A DNA stretch of 64,000 nucleotides from Liriodendron chinense (Eukaryota > Streptophyta > Magnoliopsida > Magnoliales > Magnoliaceae). Position numbers and translations under genes: made by a program. The stretch is from positions 4,020,196-4,084,195 of the forward strand of contig ML058586.1 in assembly GCA_003013855.2 (NCBI GenBank). The letters are read 5' to 3'. Shown one piece after another: positions 47,795-60,717 of this stretch (its first letter is position 1; every line of letters begins with the position of its first letter). The notes beneath the pieces were generated by a model. It ran no database searches, was not told where the DNA came from, and was given only the letters and a program-made list of their open reading frames with translations.

Positions 47795-50037
47795 CATCCC
47801 CTTGCATCATCTCCCTTGACCCCCATAGCATAAATTTCACCTGACTCCTTGGATTCTTCCACGAACTCTCTTATGGCTAGGAGAGAACTCTCCTCCACTT
47901 TAGAAGTCATAGGTCGGCTCTCCGATGCCATAGGAGCTAGAACTCGCTTTCTCTCAACCTTGACAAATATATATGTATTATCTCGTCCTCGATGGGTAGC
48001 ATCTCGATCCAATTGCCACAGACGACCTCGAAGCATATGACATGCATCCATGTCCTCAACGTCATGTAACACTTCATCTTTATAGCTTATACCAATAGAT
48101 AATGCAGTTAAACATTGTTCAGTTACCTTGGTGTCTCTAACCTTCTTAATCCAATCGATGGAGTACGAGGTCGGATGTTTCGTCATCGGCAATCTAGTTT
48201 GTCCACCATGACTCGGAACATAATATTTTTGCTGCTTTCTCTATCAATGATGACGTCACAAACCTTCACGTTCACTGTGCAACCGGTATAGAAGATGTTG
48301 TGGCACTGATGATGCACTTCTTTCTGGGGAGTGTAACATAAACGTCTCATGACAAAGGACTCATCATGGTCCCTAGCCATCCAATTAGTCCTCACATCTT
48401 CTTCTTAGGCGAGCTGATCGTACTCTTTGTTCTCGGGCTCTCCTTCTACGTAGTCTTCCTCACCCCCTCCTTCATTTGTGGCTAGATTAGCGGTGGGGCG
48501 TTAAGGGCAATCGTTCAATAAGTGGTTAGGCTAGCCACAACAGAAACAATTGTTCGGCCTTGGCCAAGCATATGGATTCGTTGCCCGAGTTGAACCAGCT
48601 GTCGTAAGGATGATTCTTTATGGTCTGGGGGCCAGGATGGCTCTCCGCATCATGGTTCACGATCGTTGGAGGTGGCACATGCCCCCAAACAAACTTCTTT
48701 CCCTTAGACACGATCGGATCTTGTGCGGGACCCTTCGTAGAGCTATAGGTCGATGTGTAGGGACGCGCAGGAACTTTAGTAAGTCGAGTTTCTGTGCAAT
48801 TGACGTATTGTGCCTATTCCATTGTCCAGATCTGGATAAGTTGTACGCGATCTTGGATAGTTGTAACACCCCAGAATTTTAGGAAATATTTAAATATTTT
48901 TGAAAATTTTATTTTATTTTATTTTCATTAAATATCATACGTTTACTTTGTTTTGAAAATAACGGACCATCCGTAGGAGATTCGATAGGGGACTCTTTAC
49001 AAAAGTTACTTAAAATGATCCCATAAATGTCATAGAAAGATCAGATTTTGAAAATCTCATAGTTTTCAGATAATTACGAAAATGCCATTAGTTAAATTTA
49101 AGTTAATGCACAATTTTTAAGTATTATGATTTCTAGCGATCACTTTCACACAAAACTTCGTATATGAGCTTTTGGACACATATTAACCATACATGTCAAA
49201 TTTCAGCCCTTAAATCATAGTGAAAGTGGTCCAATTGTCAAATTAGCCCCTTAACCCTTGATTTTCATGTCCATCGAGTGAGGAAAGTGGATAGTTAGTC
49301 GTAGTCGAATATTTTTCCTTATATGAATGACTTGAATCGTCTTTATCATGGACCAATAGTGTGATTTGAGTGCCCCACCTTGATAAGCCTCTTTCTTATG
49401 CGCCAAGTTATTCCGTTCTAGAAATTAATGAGTACCAACTCTTCTCATATTTGAACCTTTCAATTTACCCACTTCTCACCATCAATCGCTTCTCAAATTT
49501 GGACCACCCATTATACTTATATGACTACGATTTTACACAAAATTTGAACCCCGATCTATAATCCTACACCGTTGAACTACAAAGCCAGCCCCTTCCTTTT
49601 CCGCAAAAAGTTGGAATTTCAGATCTAGGCATTTTTCACCATCAATCAACCACTAAATTTTGTACAATTGTTTGCCTATCATGACTACATATTTTTCTAA
49701 AATTTGGGCCCTGATCATCAAGCATAGACCGTTAATTGAGATCAAGCCCATTTTAACACCCGTTAGGCCATTTTCAAGGATCGACCAATCTAGAATGTGG
49801 ATCATCAAGAAACTTACGTATTCTGACTCTACTCTTTGAGCTTGATAAGATGAACGGATTGGAATTGATCAAAGATCACCCAAATATTAAGATTTGAGAA
49901 ACCCACCTCAGGAGGTTACACAAGACCCCACTGCACATGCCTTTCTTTTTTATCCTCATGTACGCACATCCATCTCCATATTCTTATTACGCATCTCCAA
50001 GCCCTTCTCCTAACCCTAGCCTCCATGCCATAGAGAA

Positions 50038-50079
<42 letters not shown>

Positions 50080-52669
50080 GAAAAAAGAAAGAAAGAAGAA
50101 GAAAAGTGGGAAAGGAAGAAGAGCCGAATCGAACTGAGTCAACCCGTTGGAATTTCGAGTTGAGTCGCTGTTGTGAGAGGTATGAACGGTTAAACCATGA
50201 TTTTTGTTTCCTAGATCTAATCTAAACCCTAACCCTAGGTGTAGATCTAACACTAGTTTGTTATGTCGATGAAAATCATACATATCTACACCCTAATCTC
50301 ATATTTTCCCATTCAACTATGTAGGTTTGAACCCAAGCTTGATTTCGCAGCCTTAGTAGCGTCTCCAACCATTCACTATCATGAGGTGGGGATTTCCTTT
50401 AAGGCCATCCACGATAATATTAAATTATTTGTTGATTTATGCTTAAAAATTAGAATTTTGTTATGTGACTTGTTGAAATCGTGCTTATTGAAATCTTCCC
50501 ATGTAATTATGAATTGTATGATGTTCCTTATTGTGTATATTGAATTTGATATATGAAGTATGCCTAAGTAGTTGGAAAAGGAATTGTTATGATGTACATG
50601 CGCATATGGAAACCATACTCGATTTACGTTGTCACGTGCTTATGATGATTGATGTATTGTTTGCTATGAGATATTGCATATGGATGTTACGTTAATGAAA
50701 ACTCCTTGGCCCCATACTGATGTAACCGTTGATGTAAAGAGATGAAGCCTGTGCGAGGCCTTGTTACGTTGGCATTACCATGTGAAGATTTTGGATGAAT
50801 ATGCCTTGACGTTGGGAATTAAATAGTGGCATTACCGTGTATGTGTTGTTGGTTGCATAAGCCATGATGTTGAGTTTGGCACTACCGTGTGCACATTGTT
50901 GGATACGTGTAAAAGGATCCTTATTGATTCGTTACCTGTGATGGATCCACTGAAGTATGCAATTGATGAATATAAAGACTCTTGAATTAATTGGAGTAAG
51001 GAGTGATCATTAGACGTGTACATCATTTACTGGGCTGAATGCTAAACTGACTTAATTAAAGGTGAAACTAATCATGCATTCACTGGACCCGACTTGGTGG
51101 GTCAGCCCCTCGGGCATTAAAGAAAGTGTGCATGGGCCCGTTTCTCTCTCGCTATCTAGTGAAAGTGTGCATGGCCCGTTTCACTAGTTGGGTTTTGGTG
51201 CATGGGAAGAGTGGAGTGATCCCGTCCTAGCTAGAACCTCTGGTGACTAGTGGCTGGTGAGAAAAGTGGAGTGATCCCATCTCATTTGGTTAGGGTGCCT
51301 TAGCCAGAGCATCCATGTCATGCATTGCATTAACTAAGATATTTTATTGAATTGTTTTGATTTGATTAAATGATAATATCCTGCTTGCGTTTACTCTGTG
51401 CCATTATTATCATGATTGTTTTAAAGGGATATTCCCCATTATGATAGCGTTTAACGCTATCCAACCACATCTCAGATAATCCAGGTGAAGATCCAGTAAG
51501 AGAATCAAACATTACGATGAGGTACTTGAAGGCTCGTGGCAGCAAATGACGGACGATGAAACCGAAGCGGCTTGAAGATAGATTATGTTTATTATCTTTA
51601 TAGAGTAGATTTATTTTTCCTTTGAACATGTAATAAGTCTCTCATAGAGATAATAAGTGGAAATGTTTGGTTAAACATGTTTTATTACGTTGATTTAGAA
51701 CTTAGAATAGAATATTTATGGAATAAGAACTTAAATTTCCGTCATTATGCTATGTATGCCATAAATGTATGAAATTACAAGTAAGTGTGTGGAAACGTAA
51801 CCCTAACACACATGAGTTAACACCCGGAAGCTCGACCCATCATCTTGTCCACGAGAGTCGAAATTTCGGGGTTTTACAATAGTGGTCCTTAGGCCGCCAA
51901 TGAACCTGGTTGCCTTCTCCGAATCTGTCTTTAAGAGATCATTGCATTTCACTAGCAGGTTAAACTCAGCAGTGTACTCATCAATAGTTTGATTTCCCTA
52001 CTTTCTAGTATTGCTGGAATAATACCTACTCATAATCCCGAGGTAGGAACCTCGAACGCAAGTGTTGTCTCATCTATGGCCATGATCGGATGGGCAGCTT
52101 ATTATTTCGGGTCCGCGTGAGTTGTAATTGCTCCCACCATGTTGAAGCTCCCTACTTTAACTTATATCTACTAGTTACACCTTATCTTCTTGAACTTCTA
52201 TGCAATCAAAGAAGTTCTCAACTTCCGCTAGCCAATTTAGAAAATTTTCAATGCGCAACAGGCCATTTAATGTAAGAAGCTCGGCCTTACTTTGGTAATC
52301 TCTCCCGGTGTGGCCTACACGATCATTCTCATGTGCGGGTGGTTGAGCAATGAGGTCCTCGATGTCCTTGTCATTGCCGTCCGATTCTTCTGGTACGTTC
52401 ATGCATTTTGTGGCAGGGAGAGCTTGACGGAACACCGTTTTGTTTCGAACATCGATCTTTGGTTGTCATGCTTTGCTTTGAGCCCACGGTTGGGCAAATG
52501 ATGTCATGATGTGATCGATAGTGGCTTGCAAACCTTGCATAGCCAACTCATTTGATTGCTGGAGAGCATTGATCCTCTCCGCAAGAATCTTAATCTCTTG
52601 AGCACCGTCAACGAGATTGTTGTCGTGACCGTCGTTAGAAGCCATTTTTCCGAGGTTATTCCTTTCTCT
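47795..52669 (-). pseudogene. Protease and gag remnant of a Gypsy element, split by a solo LTR
   Basis: Right to left: gag starts at 52645 (MASNDGHDNN) with LDGAQEIKILAERINAL-type helical sequence and a gag core (FLNWLAEVENFF). It is interrupted at 51883/48857 by the LTR at 48862-51878 and resumes with a knuckle-region remnant (AEQLFLLWLA). Protease follows: VCDVIIDRESSKNIM near 48260 replaces the catalytic DSG with DRE, and ISYKDEVLHDVEDMDACHM lies near 48060. Frames shift repeatedly. It is related to the gag-pro of 30416-33448 and belongs with the 5' LTR at 52680-53835. Confidence 0.8.
48862..51878 (+). mobile_element. Family T solo LTR (3017 bp) inside gag
   Basis: TGTAACACCCCAG...GGGGTTTTACA with the 5-bp duplication ATAGT on both sides (48857-48861, 51879-51883). 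It splits a Gypsy gag remnant. Nothing inside codes for element proteins, and its length equals the reconstructed family T LTR at 19581-29747. It contains a (GA)n stretch at 50036-50090 and 'atgatagcgtttaacgctat', a phrase also conserved in family N, so T and N are related. Confidence 0.9.
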
Positions 52670-52679
52670 GACACCAACT

Positions 52680-53835
52680 TGGCACATCATAGATGTGGTG
52701 AGGTTGATCACCGTCTTTCTCATAGGGATAACTATTCTGAATCCATGGAACTATAAAAAATCATCAACCGATCTTCTACAAATCCATGAAGGAATACTCA
52801 AATCCACGAGTAAAAAAGTAGAAACTCAAGAGATTTTATTAAAAGATGATAGCAATCTTTAACAAAGAATTATAAAAAGTATTTATAACCTAGGTTTAGT
52901 AATAAAAACCCTAAAGTGCGTAAATCAAGAGTCCTAAATGAATTTGAAAAGAAAAACATTCAAAATGGAAAGTTCGCGCAAAATTTGCTCGTTTGTTCGC
53001 GCATGGTCGGGCACCTGATGAAGAGCGATCTTGTGTGGTAGGACACCCGATAAATTTCAGGCGCTCATTCGAAGGGCGGTTAGGCGTTCGACGACAAATA
53101 AAACTATCCAGAGAGTTGGGACATAATTCTGATGAATTTCAAGTGCTCCGTGATAGATGGTCGGGCGCCTGAAATTATGAAATTTGTCCTACAAACTCTC
53201 TAGACCATTCGGGCTTATGGTCGGGCACCCGATGAAGACTGGTTGGGCGCCTAACGGGTCTAGATTTTCTAAATTTTTGTGATTGCTTTGTCGTTCCTAA
53301 AAGATGAATAGTAATCCTTAACAACGAATTATAAAGAGTATTTATAACCTAGGTTTAGTAATAAATTTCTAAAGTGCGTAAATCAAGAGTCCTAAATGAA
53401 TTTGAAAAGAAAAACATTCAAAATGAAAAGTACGAGCAAAATTTGCTTGTTTATTCATGCATGGTCGGGCGCCTGGTGAAGAGCGATCGCGTGTGGTAGG
53501 GCATTCAATAAATTTTAGGCGCCCATTCGAAGGGGGGTCGGGCGCCCGATGACAAAGAAAACTATCCAGAGAGTTAGGACATAATTCAGATGAATTTCAG
53601 GTGCTCCGTGATAGATGGTCGGGCGTCCGATGATGGTCAGGCGCCTGAAATTATGAAATCTGTCCTCCAAACTCTTTGGACCATTCGGGCTTATGGTCAG
53701 GCACCCGGTGAAGATTGATTGGGCGTCTGACGGGGTTGGATTTTCTAAATTTTGGTGAGTGCTTTGTCGCTCCACCTGTTTTCCTTTTAATGGTCCATTC
53801 TCTTCATGAAATCGCCAGCGACCTCCTCTACAACA
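52680..53835 (-). mobile_element. Family G 5' LTR with 458-bp internal tandem duplication (copy 3)
   Basis: From 'tggcacatcatag' to 'ctctacaaca', next to a primer-binding site (52667-52678, complement TTGGTGTCAGAG). About 458 bp is duplicated in tandem (52841-53298 and 53299-53756), which explains the 1156-bp length against about 600-680 bp in relatives. GC-rich inserts use 'ggtcgggcgcctgatga', repeated about six times per duplicate. Confidence 0.8.
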
Positions 53836-54846
53836 AAAAGCTTACTGTAGCATAAACTGTTTAGGAGTTGCTCTAGTTATATATAGTATACATAAATAAG
53901 ATAGGCTAAGATGTACAAACAGATTTTTAATTCTAAAAGTTGGGCCCCATCTTCATCTGGACCATTGCACTATTTTCTCCCACTGTGGATTGGGCTATGC
54001 TTAAAAGATGTCAACAAGACGATCTCAATTTTCGATTTCGAGCTGCAATAATTAATAAGAAGAATACGACAATGATAACACATTCTACAGAAATTGTCCA
54101 ATTTTGGTGGGTGCACCCCTCAATATGAGATATTTTAATGCATCACCAGTAATGGGACTCAACCAACAGCTCAGAATATTACCAAACCTATCAGATTTAA
54201 AAACTCAGTATATACTATGTAAACATGCTGGCTTCGCGTCTTATAATTCTTTTGCTTCCACACCTATCAGAAATATTGATTCTACCACCTTCAATATATT
54301 TTGAACATACATGTGTAAACAAATCACACGTATGTATGTAAGAACTGATGACTAAGCAAGTGGAGCCCCATCAGGTTCATAGAAATACGGTACTTATCAG
54401 GTGGGCCACACAAGTCCACGAAATTTGATCCATTGATAAGTTTTTTCTCAACTATCCATTTTTTTTTTTTTTAGTTTGTAGATGTGCGGCCACATGATGA
54501 TCGTGTAGTTTTATTTATTTATTTATGAATGGCATCTGAATTGTTGGGATCATCTCTTTCTAGTGGCATCTGAGATTCTGAGTGCACATTTAAGTTGCAC
54601 TCCCTCCAAAGGTGGCAATTTGGGCTGTCAATGGGCCGGGATGGCCCATTGGGCTTCTAAGCCTAGCCTGCTTTGGACCAGACATTAGGTGGAGTGTTAG
54701 ACCTGAGGGTTATGCTCGGACTTAAAATTAAAGCCTTTTTTAATCAGGCTGAATATGGACCATGTACAACAGCCCATCAGCCATCCCAACCGGACCTAGG
54801 AGGATTTTTAGGGACAATTTTGTAAAAAAAAGACATCCCAACCCTC

Positions 54847-54895
<49 letters not shown>

Positions 54896-55710
54896 ACCAA
54901 GCATAAACATTTTAAGGTTGAACTAAGGCTAGACTAGCTTGCCCTGTTTGGGCTTTTGCTGAACATTGCAGGCCAGGCTTAGACAGAGCTTGGCCTGTCC
55001 CGTTAACACCCCTAGTGGCAATGGGCCGGGTACCTGATAAATCCAACTCAATTTTGGACATATTAACTAGGCATGCGGTCTGGGCCGGCTTAGATCTTGC
55101 ATAAGGCCCAATGTATCCAACTCAATTTTGGATGTATTAACTGGGTTTGCAGTCCAGGCTTAGATCATGGACAGTATGAATGGAATGGTTTTCTAAGTGT
55201 CAAATCGCGGCTAGGAGCACTACAACTTATAATGTACTCAGAGATTTGGAGCATAATCTCTTTTTCTGTATTCTCCCGTAATTCGTGATGTTTATAAATC
55301 GTCTACCTAATTTGATAATGATAATGCACAATACCTACTAACACACCCTTTGTGAACATGTCTTAGATCCAAAATGATATTGATCGACTGATAAAGCGTG
55401 TTGGTCTTTATGAGAAAATGGGTTGTTCCAACTTCCAAGAATAGTTAACAATAGACCAAATAGATTGCACATATGTTACTTATTTGATGAGTGTATTATG
55501 CTAATTTGTGGGTATGCTGTGGTTTTAAAACCTAAGCAGATGTAAAAGAAAGTTGCGTCCATCAAGTGGCTGCTGGTTGATTATTCTTTTGTTAGCTAAT
55601 TTTTTACAAAAAAAAAAAAAGTGGCTGGTTGATTATTCTTTTGTTAGCTGATTTTTGAAATCATGCTATGCACGGAATAAATGTGGATGTAATTAACACA
55701 CATCACAGTA
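53836..55710. other. Unassigned spacer with a (CT)n and a possible hAT-like repeat
   Basis: A (CT)n tract lies at 54851-54892. Around it (about 54606-55012), edges 'ggtggcaatttgggctgtc' and 'gttaacacccctag' with GGCC-rich 'aatgggccgggatggcc' resemble a non-autonomous hAT-type element. 53940-54300 has weak open frames that match nothing I know. No gene is supported. Confidence 0.4.
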
Positions 55711-56393
55711 TGACACAGCATAAACGGGGTAAGATCGATCACCGTCTCTCTCCCAAAGATAACCATTTCGAATCTACGGAACTATCGGGACTCCTCAATC
55801 GATATTCTTCGAATCCCCAAGCAAAAGAGTAGAACTCAAGAGATTTTATTAAAAGATGAATAATAATGCTTAATAATGAATTTTAACGAGTATTTATAAC
55901 CTAAGTTTAGTAATAGAAACCTAAAGTACGTAAATTAAGAGTCCAAAACGAATTAGAAAAGAAAAATATTCAAAACAAAAAGTTTGCGCAAAATCTGCAT
56001 GTTTGCTCGCGCATGGTCGGGTGCCTGGGGAAGAGCGGTCGGACGCCTGCCAAACTCTAAAACAGTCCAGCAAGGAAAACATAAATCCCGATGAATTTCG
56101 GGCTCCTGATGACGAACGAAACCATCTAGAGAGTTGGGACACAAGTCGAATGAATTTCAGGCGTTCGGTGTTAGAAGGTTGGGCGTTTGATGATGGTCGG
56201 GCGCCCAACGAACTATTGTTCGGGCTACCGAAATTATGAAACCTTTCCAGCAAACTCTCTGGACCTTTCACGCTTATGGTCAGGTACCCGGTGAAGATTG
56301 GTCGGGCGCCTGATGGGGCTAAATTTTTTGAATTTTGGTGAGTGCTTTGTTACTCCGCCTGACTTCTTTTCAATGGTCCATATCTCTACATCA
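55711..56393 (-). mobile_element. Family G 3' LTR (copy 4)
   Basis: 683 bp, 'tgacacagcataaac' to 'tctctacatca', followed on its right by a polypurine tract (complement of 56394-56405, GGAGGGGAT). GC-rich inserts: 'ggtcgggtgcctgggga', 'ggtcggacgcctgcc', 'ggtcgggcgcccaacga', 'ggtcgggcgcctgatgg'. Left-flanking bases are 'cagta'; the partner is absent. Confidence 0.85.
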
Positions 56394-58740
56394 ATCCCCT
56401 CCACATGAAAAGAACACGACCCCGAGCTTTCGTTCATCTCTGGTTCATGATACTCGAACAAGTCCACCACATTGAACATTCTGGAAATCTCGAACTCGTC
56501 TGGGAGATCTATGACATAAGCATTGTTGCTTAGTTTCCTGAGAAGCGGCACCGACCCAATCTTCTCTTGCTTCAATTTATTGTAGGTGTCGGTTGGGAAG
56601 CATTCCTTGTGTAAATGCACCATCACTTAATCTCCCACCTCGAATACCTTGGCGTGTCGATGGTTGTCAACGTCTCTCTTATACTTCTCATTCAACTCGG
56701 CAAGCTTAGTCCGAACTTCTGGATGCAATTTTGTGATTCTCTCAGCCATATTTTCTCTAATGCCTTGATCTTGCCGAGAATCTTTGGTAACAGGAGTAAG
56801 TCAAGGGTGTGATGGGGAATTCGTTCGTAGACGATTTGAAATGGAGACTTCCCTGTGGAGCGGTTCACTATATTGTTGAAGGCGAACTCCGCTTGTGACA
56901 GGGCCAAATCCCATTGCTTTGGCTTGTCTCCAAAAATACATCAGATGAGGTCGCCTAACGTTCTATTCACCACTTCAGTCTGTCCATCAGTTTGGGGATG
57001 ATTCATGTTGTTAAACTGAAGTTGTGTATCAAATCAACTCCACAAAGTCCACCAAAATTGACTCATAAACTTTGTATCATAGTCATAAGTGATAGTTTTG
57101 GAGATGTCATGCAACCTCATAATATTTCTTTGAAGAAGAGCTTGGCTACACTCGTTGCATCATAAGTCTTCTTGCAAGGGATGAAGTAAGCCATCTTAAA
57201 AAATCTGTCTACCACAACGAACACGGAGTCTATACCGCGTTGTGTTTGTGGAAGACCTAGAACAAAATCCATGGATATGTCTTCCCAAGGGCCTTCCGGT
57301 ACGGGTAATGGAGTGTAGAGACCGGTGTTCTGTCAATGTCCCTTAGAGGCTTGGAAAATATGGCACCACTGAACCATCCTTCCTACGTCATGGCTTAAGT
57401 GAGGCTAAAAGTATCACTCCTCCACCAGGGCATTCATCTTGTCATAATCCAAGTGGCCTCCAAGCCCACTACCATGGAGCTCGAGTATAATCTTATCACA
57501 TAGAGAGCATTGTGACATGCGCAATCTATTTTTATAGAATAAAAATCCCTCATGAATGTGAAAATCACCAGGATGACCCTCATTGCTTTGTGCCCAATCA
57601 TCGTTGAAGTCCTCATCTTCTGCGTACATCTCATTGAGGCAATCGAACCTGATAACCTCGTTAGCTAAAGTGACAAGGAAGGCGGCTCGGCAACTCAAAG
57701 CATCATCAACCTTGTTTTTTTTTTTTTTGCCAGACTTATGCTTTAATACGAATGTAAATTCTTGCAAGAATGAAATCCACCTAGCATGCACACGACTAAC
57801 ATTAGTCTTACTATTTATGAATTTTAAGGTCTAATATTGATCGGTGTATAGGACAAACTCCCACTGAATGAGGTTGTGTCACCAATGCCACGGAGCTTGT
57901 ACCACAACGTACAACTCTATCTCATACGTGAACCACTTCTTTCGGGCTTCGCTGAGCTTCTCACTGTAGAAGGTGACATGCTTTCATTCCTCAGATAAAA
58001 TCACTCCAATGCCCATATGTGACGCATCACAGTCCACTTCGAAAACCTTATAAAAAATTGGTAACACCAAACATGGAGTAGATGAAAGCCTTTGCTTGAT
58101 CTTAGTAAAGCTTCTACCGGCCTCTTCAGTTCATTGGAACGAACCCCTTTTCATGAATGCAATGTGTAATTGGGGCCATGACATTGTAATTCCTGAGGCA
58201 TCGGCGGTAGCAAGTGGCCAGGCCATGAAAATTGCAAACCTCATGGATGTTGGTCGGTGTGGGCCACTCTCGAATGGCCTTAACCTTGTTTCCACCCACC
58301 CAAATACCAGTGCATCACACAACGAACCCCAAGAATAGTAAGTGATTGGTCAGGAAGTTACATTTCTTCAAATTCAGATATATATAACTTATTATATATC
58401 CTGCAGTACTTGGAGAACTTATCTGAGGTGCCCCATGTGTTCTGATTCTTTCTGGTTGTAAATCTGAATATCATCGAAATATAGCACAACAAACTTGCCT
58501 ATGAATGACTTCAAAACCTGATTCATAAAGCATATGAAAGTGCTCAGTGCGTTCAATAATCTAAATGGTATCACCAGCTGTACATACAATCATTCCTTTG
58601 TTTTAGAAGTTGTGATCTTCCATTCATCACCAGGACGGATATGCATTTGATGGTACCCGTTGCATAAGTCCAGCTTAGAAAGCACCTTCGACCCTTCAAG
58701 CATGTCAAGCATATCATCTAGCTAGAGATGGTGCTTGGTT
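56394..58740 (-). pseudogene. Pol remnant (RT, RNase H, integrase) of a Gypsy element
   Basis: Right to left: RT with an intact YFDD motif (complement near 58480), RNase H region to about 57830, the link WISFLQEFTFVLKHKSGKK with DDALSCR (57780-57680), the integrase zinc-binding region (HGSGLGGHLDYDKM near 57450), the catalytic core with HPQTDGQTEVVNRTLG (57000-56945) and FAFNNIVNRSTGKSPF (56885), and the C-terminal part (VIDLPDEFEISRMFNVVDL near 56490). The order LTR-INT-RH-RT fits a minus-strand element truncated before protease at about 58740. Stops, a T run at 57716 and frameshifts make it inactive. The GHxxxDKT-type integrase suggests a chromovirus. Confidence 0.85.
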
Positions 58741-59960
58741 GAGTGCGTAAGCTAACAACTTTCAAACATGGACACATCTTTGACAGGGTCACCGTGGAAT
58801 CCATGTTCCTGGCACACTTCATAGAAAATCATGTGAAATACGACATTGATTTGACAATTGGATCCGCAGGGCAAATTCATCTTTTGTGCCATTTGCAAGC
58901 AATGCATAAACAATAGCCATGATAGTTACGTTCACCTTTTCTTTTATATTCTATTTTTAGAAAGGTGGGAGCACACCACCTAACTTTTGTAATCAATACA
59001 GAAAAGACCCATACAACCATATTCAGCTTAGCTGGGTCACACCTATCAAATACATAGCTCAACAGGGGCTTGTAAAAAAAACAGGCAAACCACATCAACT
59101 ACAAAACCAAACACATCTAGCCTAGCCATACAAATAATGTTGAACCAAACCCCATTCACCTGCTGCTTGCTGTCTAGCCCACCACGCATACAGCTGCAAC
59201 TCACAATCACAGGGCTATATAGCCTTCCGAAACGCTGCTGAACAGGCAGCCGCATCCAAGAACATGCAAGACACATCCCAATTCGCAAATAGTTACAATC
59301 ACCTAATTATGAAATTTATTCATTGGAAACATAAATAATTATTGATGGATCACGATGAACAGATGGTTCAGATTAAATGGACCTATTTTTCCATAAATGA
59401 TTGTGACCATCCATTTCATAGCTATTTACCTGATGGCTAGAGTCATCCCATATCTGTCATTTTTTCTTCCTTTTTGTGTGTGTGTGTGTGCGTGCGCGTG
59501 CTCATAAAAAAATGTAAATAGACGTAGTTTTACTGCACAAGTGTTGCTCCGTAACTAGGAGCATTATAACATATAGCATTAGTGTATTTTAGCTCCTCGT
59601 TCAATAGCTGGATTCATACCAAAAGCTAGACTCAGTACCTAATCTGATGGAAAACCTAAGGCACATGAAAGCATCTTGCGTGAGTTGAAATGCCTATTAA
59701 TGGGACAGGGATTGTGCGGTAACCCAGCACCACTAGGCTATGTTAGGAAATGGAGAGAGGCCCACGGAAAGCATGCTTGTAAGTTGGTTTGTGAGGGAAG
59801 CTACCAGGCAAAGCATGTTTGGAAGTTGTAACTTGATTGAGCCCATCTCTGATAGGGGCACATGACCCAATCAAATTTTGCCACGTCCCAGCATCATTAA
59901 TCTATATGTGTTGGGGTTACCATGCAATTTGAATTTATAGGAATGTGTGGTCATCACTGG
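58741..59960. other. Spacer with no recognisable gene
   Basis: Short open frames (58877-59288, minus) have no family features. A (GT)n tract lies at 59476-59490. The remainder shows nothing I can name. Confidence 0.5.
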
Positions 59961-60667
59961 TGGCAGGCGCTGAGGGGTCCACTGTGATTTAATTGTTTTA
60001 TCTATGCCATCCATCTGTTTCAGCAGCTCATTTTAGGATATGAACAAAGAAATGAAGCAGATCCAGAGCTCAAGTGGACCACATGACATGAAAAAGTTGT
60101 GATTGAATGCCCACCACTAAAAAAATTTTGTGGGCCCACAAAAGTATTGGACGAAGCTAATATTTGTGTTTTCTTTTCATGCTGGGATGTATGACCTTAT
60201 GAACAGGTTGGATGGAAAATAACATCGCAGTGGCACTAGGAAGGATTCAACGATGGGTAGCCGAAGCAGAGAAACAGATACGGAATGACATAGCATCAAA
60301 AGCAATGGTGGCATACAAAAATGAATTAGAGGAATACAACAACAAAACAACAGCAGCTATAGATTGTAGCAACCCTCACGGCGAATGTTGATTTTGTAAT
60401 CATGTTCAAGTGGTTCTGTTGAGTATGGAGAGTGTTACGTAATATCCTGTTGAACAATTTTCTTGCAATTCTATCTGACAGAGATCTTCAAGATTTCATT
60501 AAAAAAAAAAAAAAAGTTTCAACGGTGGGTGTCACATCAGTGTTTCCTGTGATGTGGCCCACTTGAGCTTTGGATCTACTTCATTTTTGTGCTCATAAGC
60601 TAAAATAATCTTCAAAAACAGAGGGACGGTGTGGATATATATATGAAACACATGCAGCATGGTGGGC
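59961..60667. repeat. W-family repeat upstream of gene C, split by a retrocopy
   Basis: Left half 'ggggtccactgtgattt' to 'ggaaggattcaacgatggg'. The right half resumes at 'tttcaacggtgggtgtcac' and ends 'gcatggtgggccc'. Joining the halves gives the standard W order. It ends about 50 bp before the TATA box of gene C. Confidence 0.8.
60259..60516 (+). pseudogene. Short 5'-truncated retrocopy with poly(A) tail
   Basis: 258 bp ending in A15, flanked by ATTCAACGATGGGT (60245-60258) and TTTCAACGGTGGGT (60517-60530), a target duplication of about 14 bp with two differences. The first 126 bp are open to a TGA and encode AEAEKQIRNDIASKAM then VAYKNELEEYNNKTTAA; about 115 bp of untranslated-like sequence follows. 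The helical stretch weakly resembles the last helix of a plant HMG-box (EAE+Q...Y+xEMxEY), but this is a guess. LINE-mediated retrotransposition of a cellular mRNA explains the structure; a LINE 3' end is the alternative. Confidence 0.6.
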
Positions 60668-60717
60668 CCAAAAAGCCTGCCATCAGGGATATCCATGGTG
60701 GCAGCGTTAGATTTCCC

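Noticed and set aside
55711..58740. Possibility that 55711-58740 and 47795-53835 are the two halves of one element
   Set aside because: Both are minus-strand, but the order along the window would be protease-gag-5'LTR followed by 3'LTR-integrase-RT, which is wrong for one element. They are two different truncated copies.
59046..59288. Cysteine-containing minus-strand frame that might be a small secreted peptide
   Set aside because: No credible signal peptide, no recognised cysteine pattern, no promoter or partner copy.
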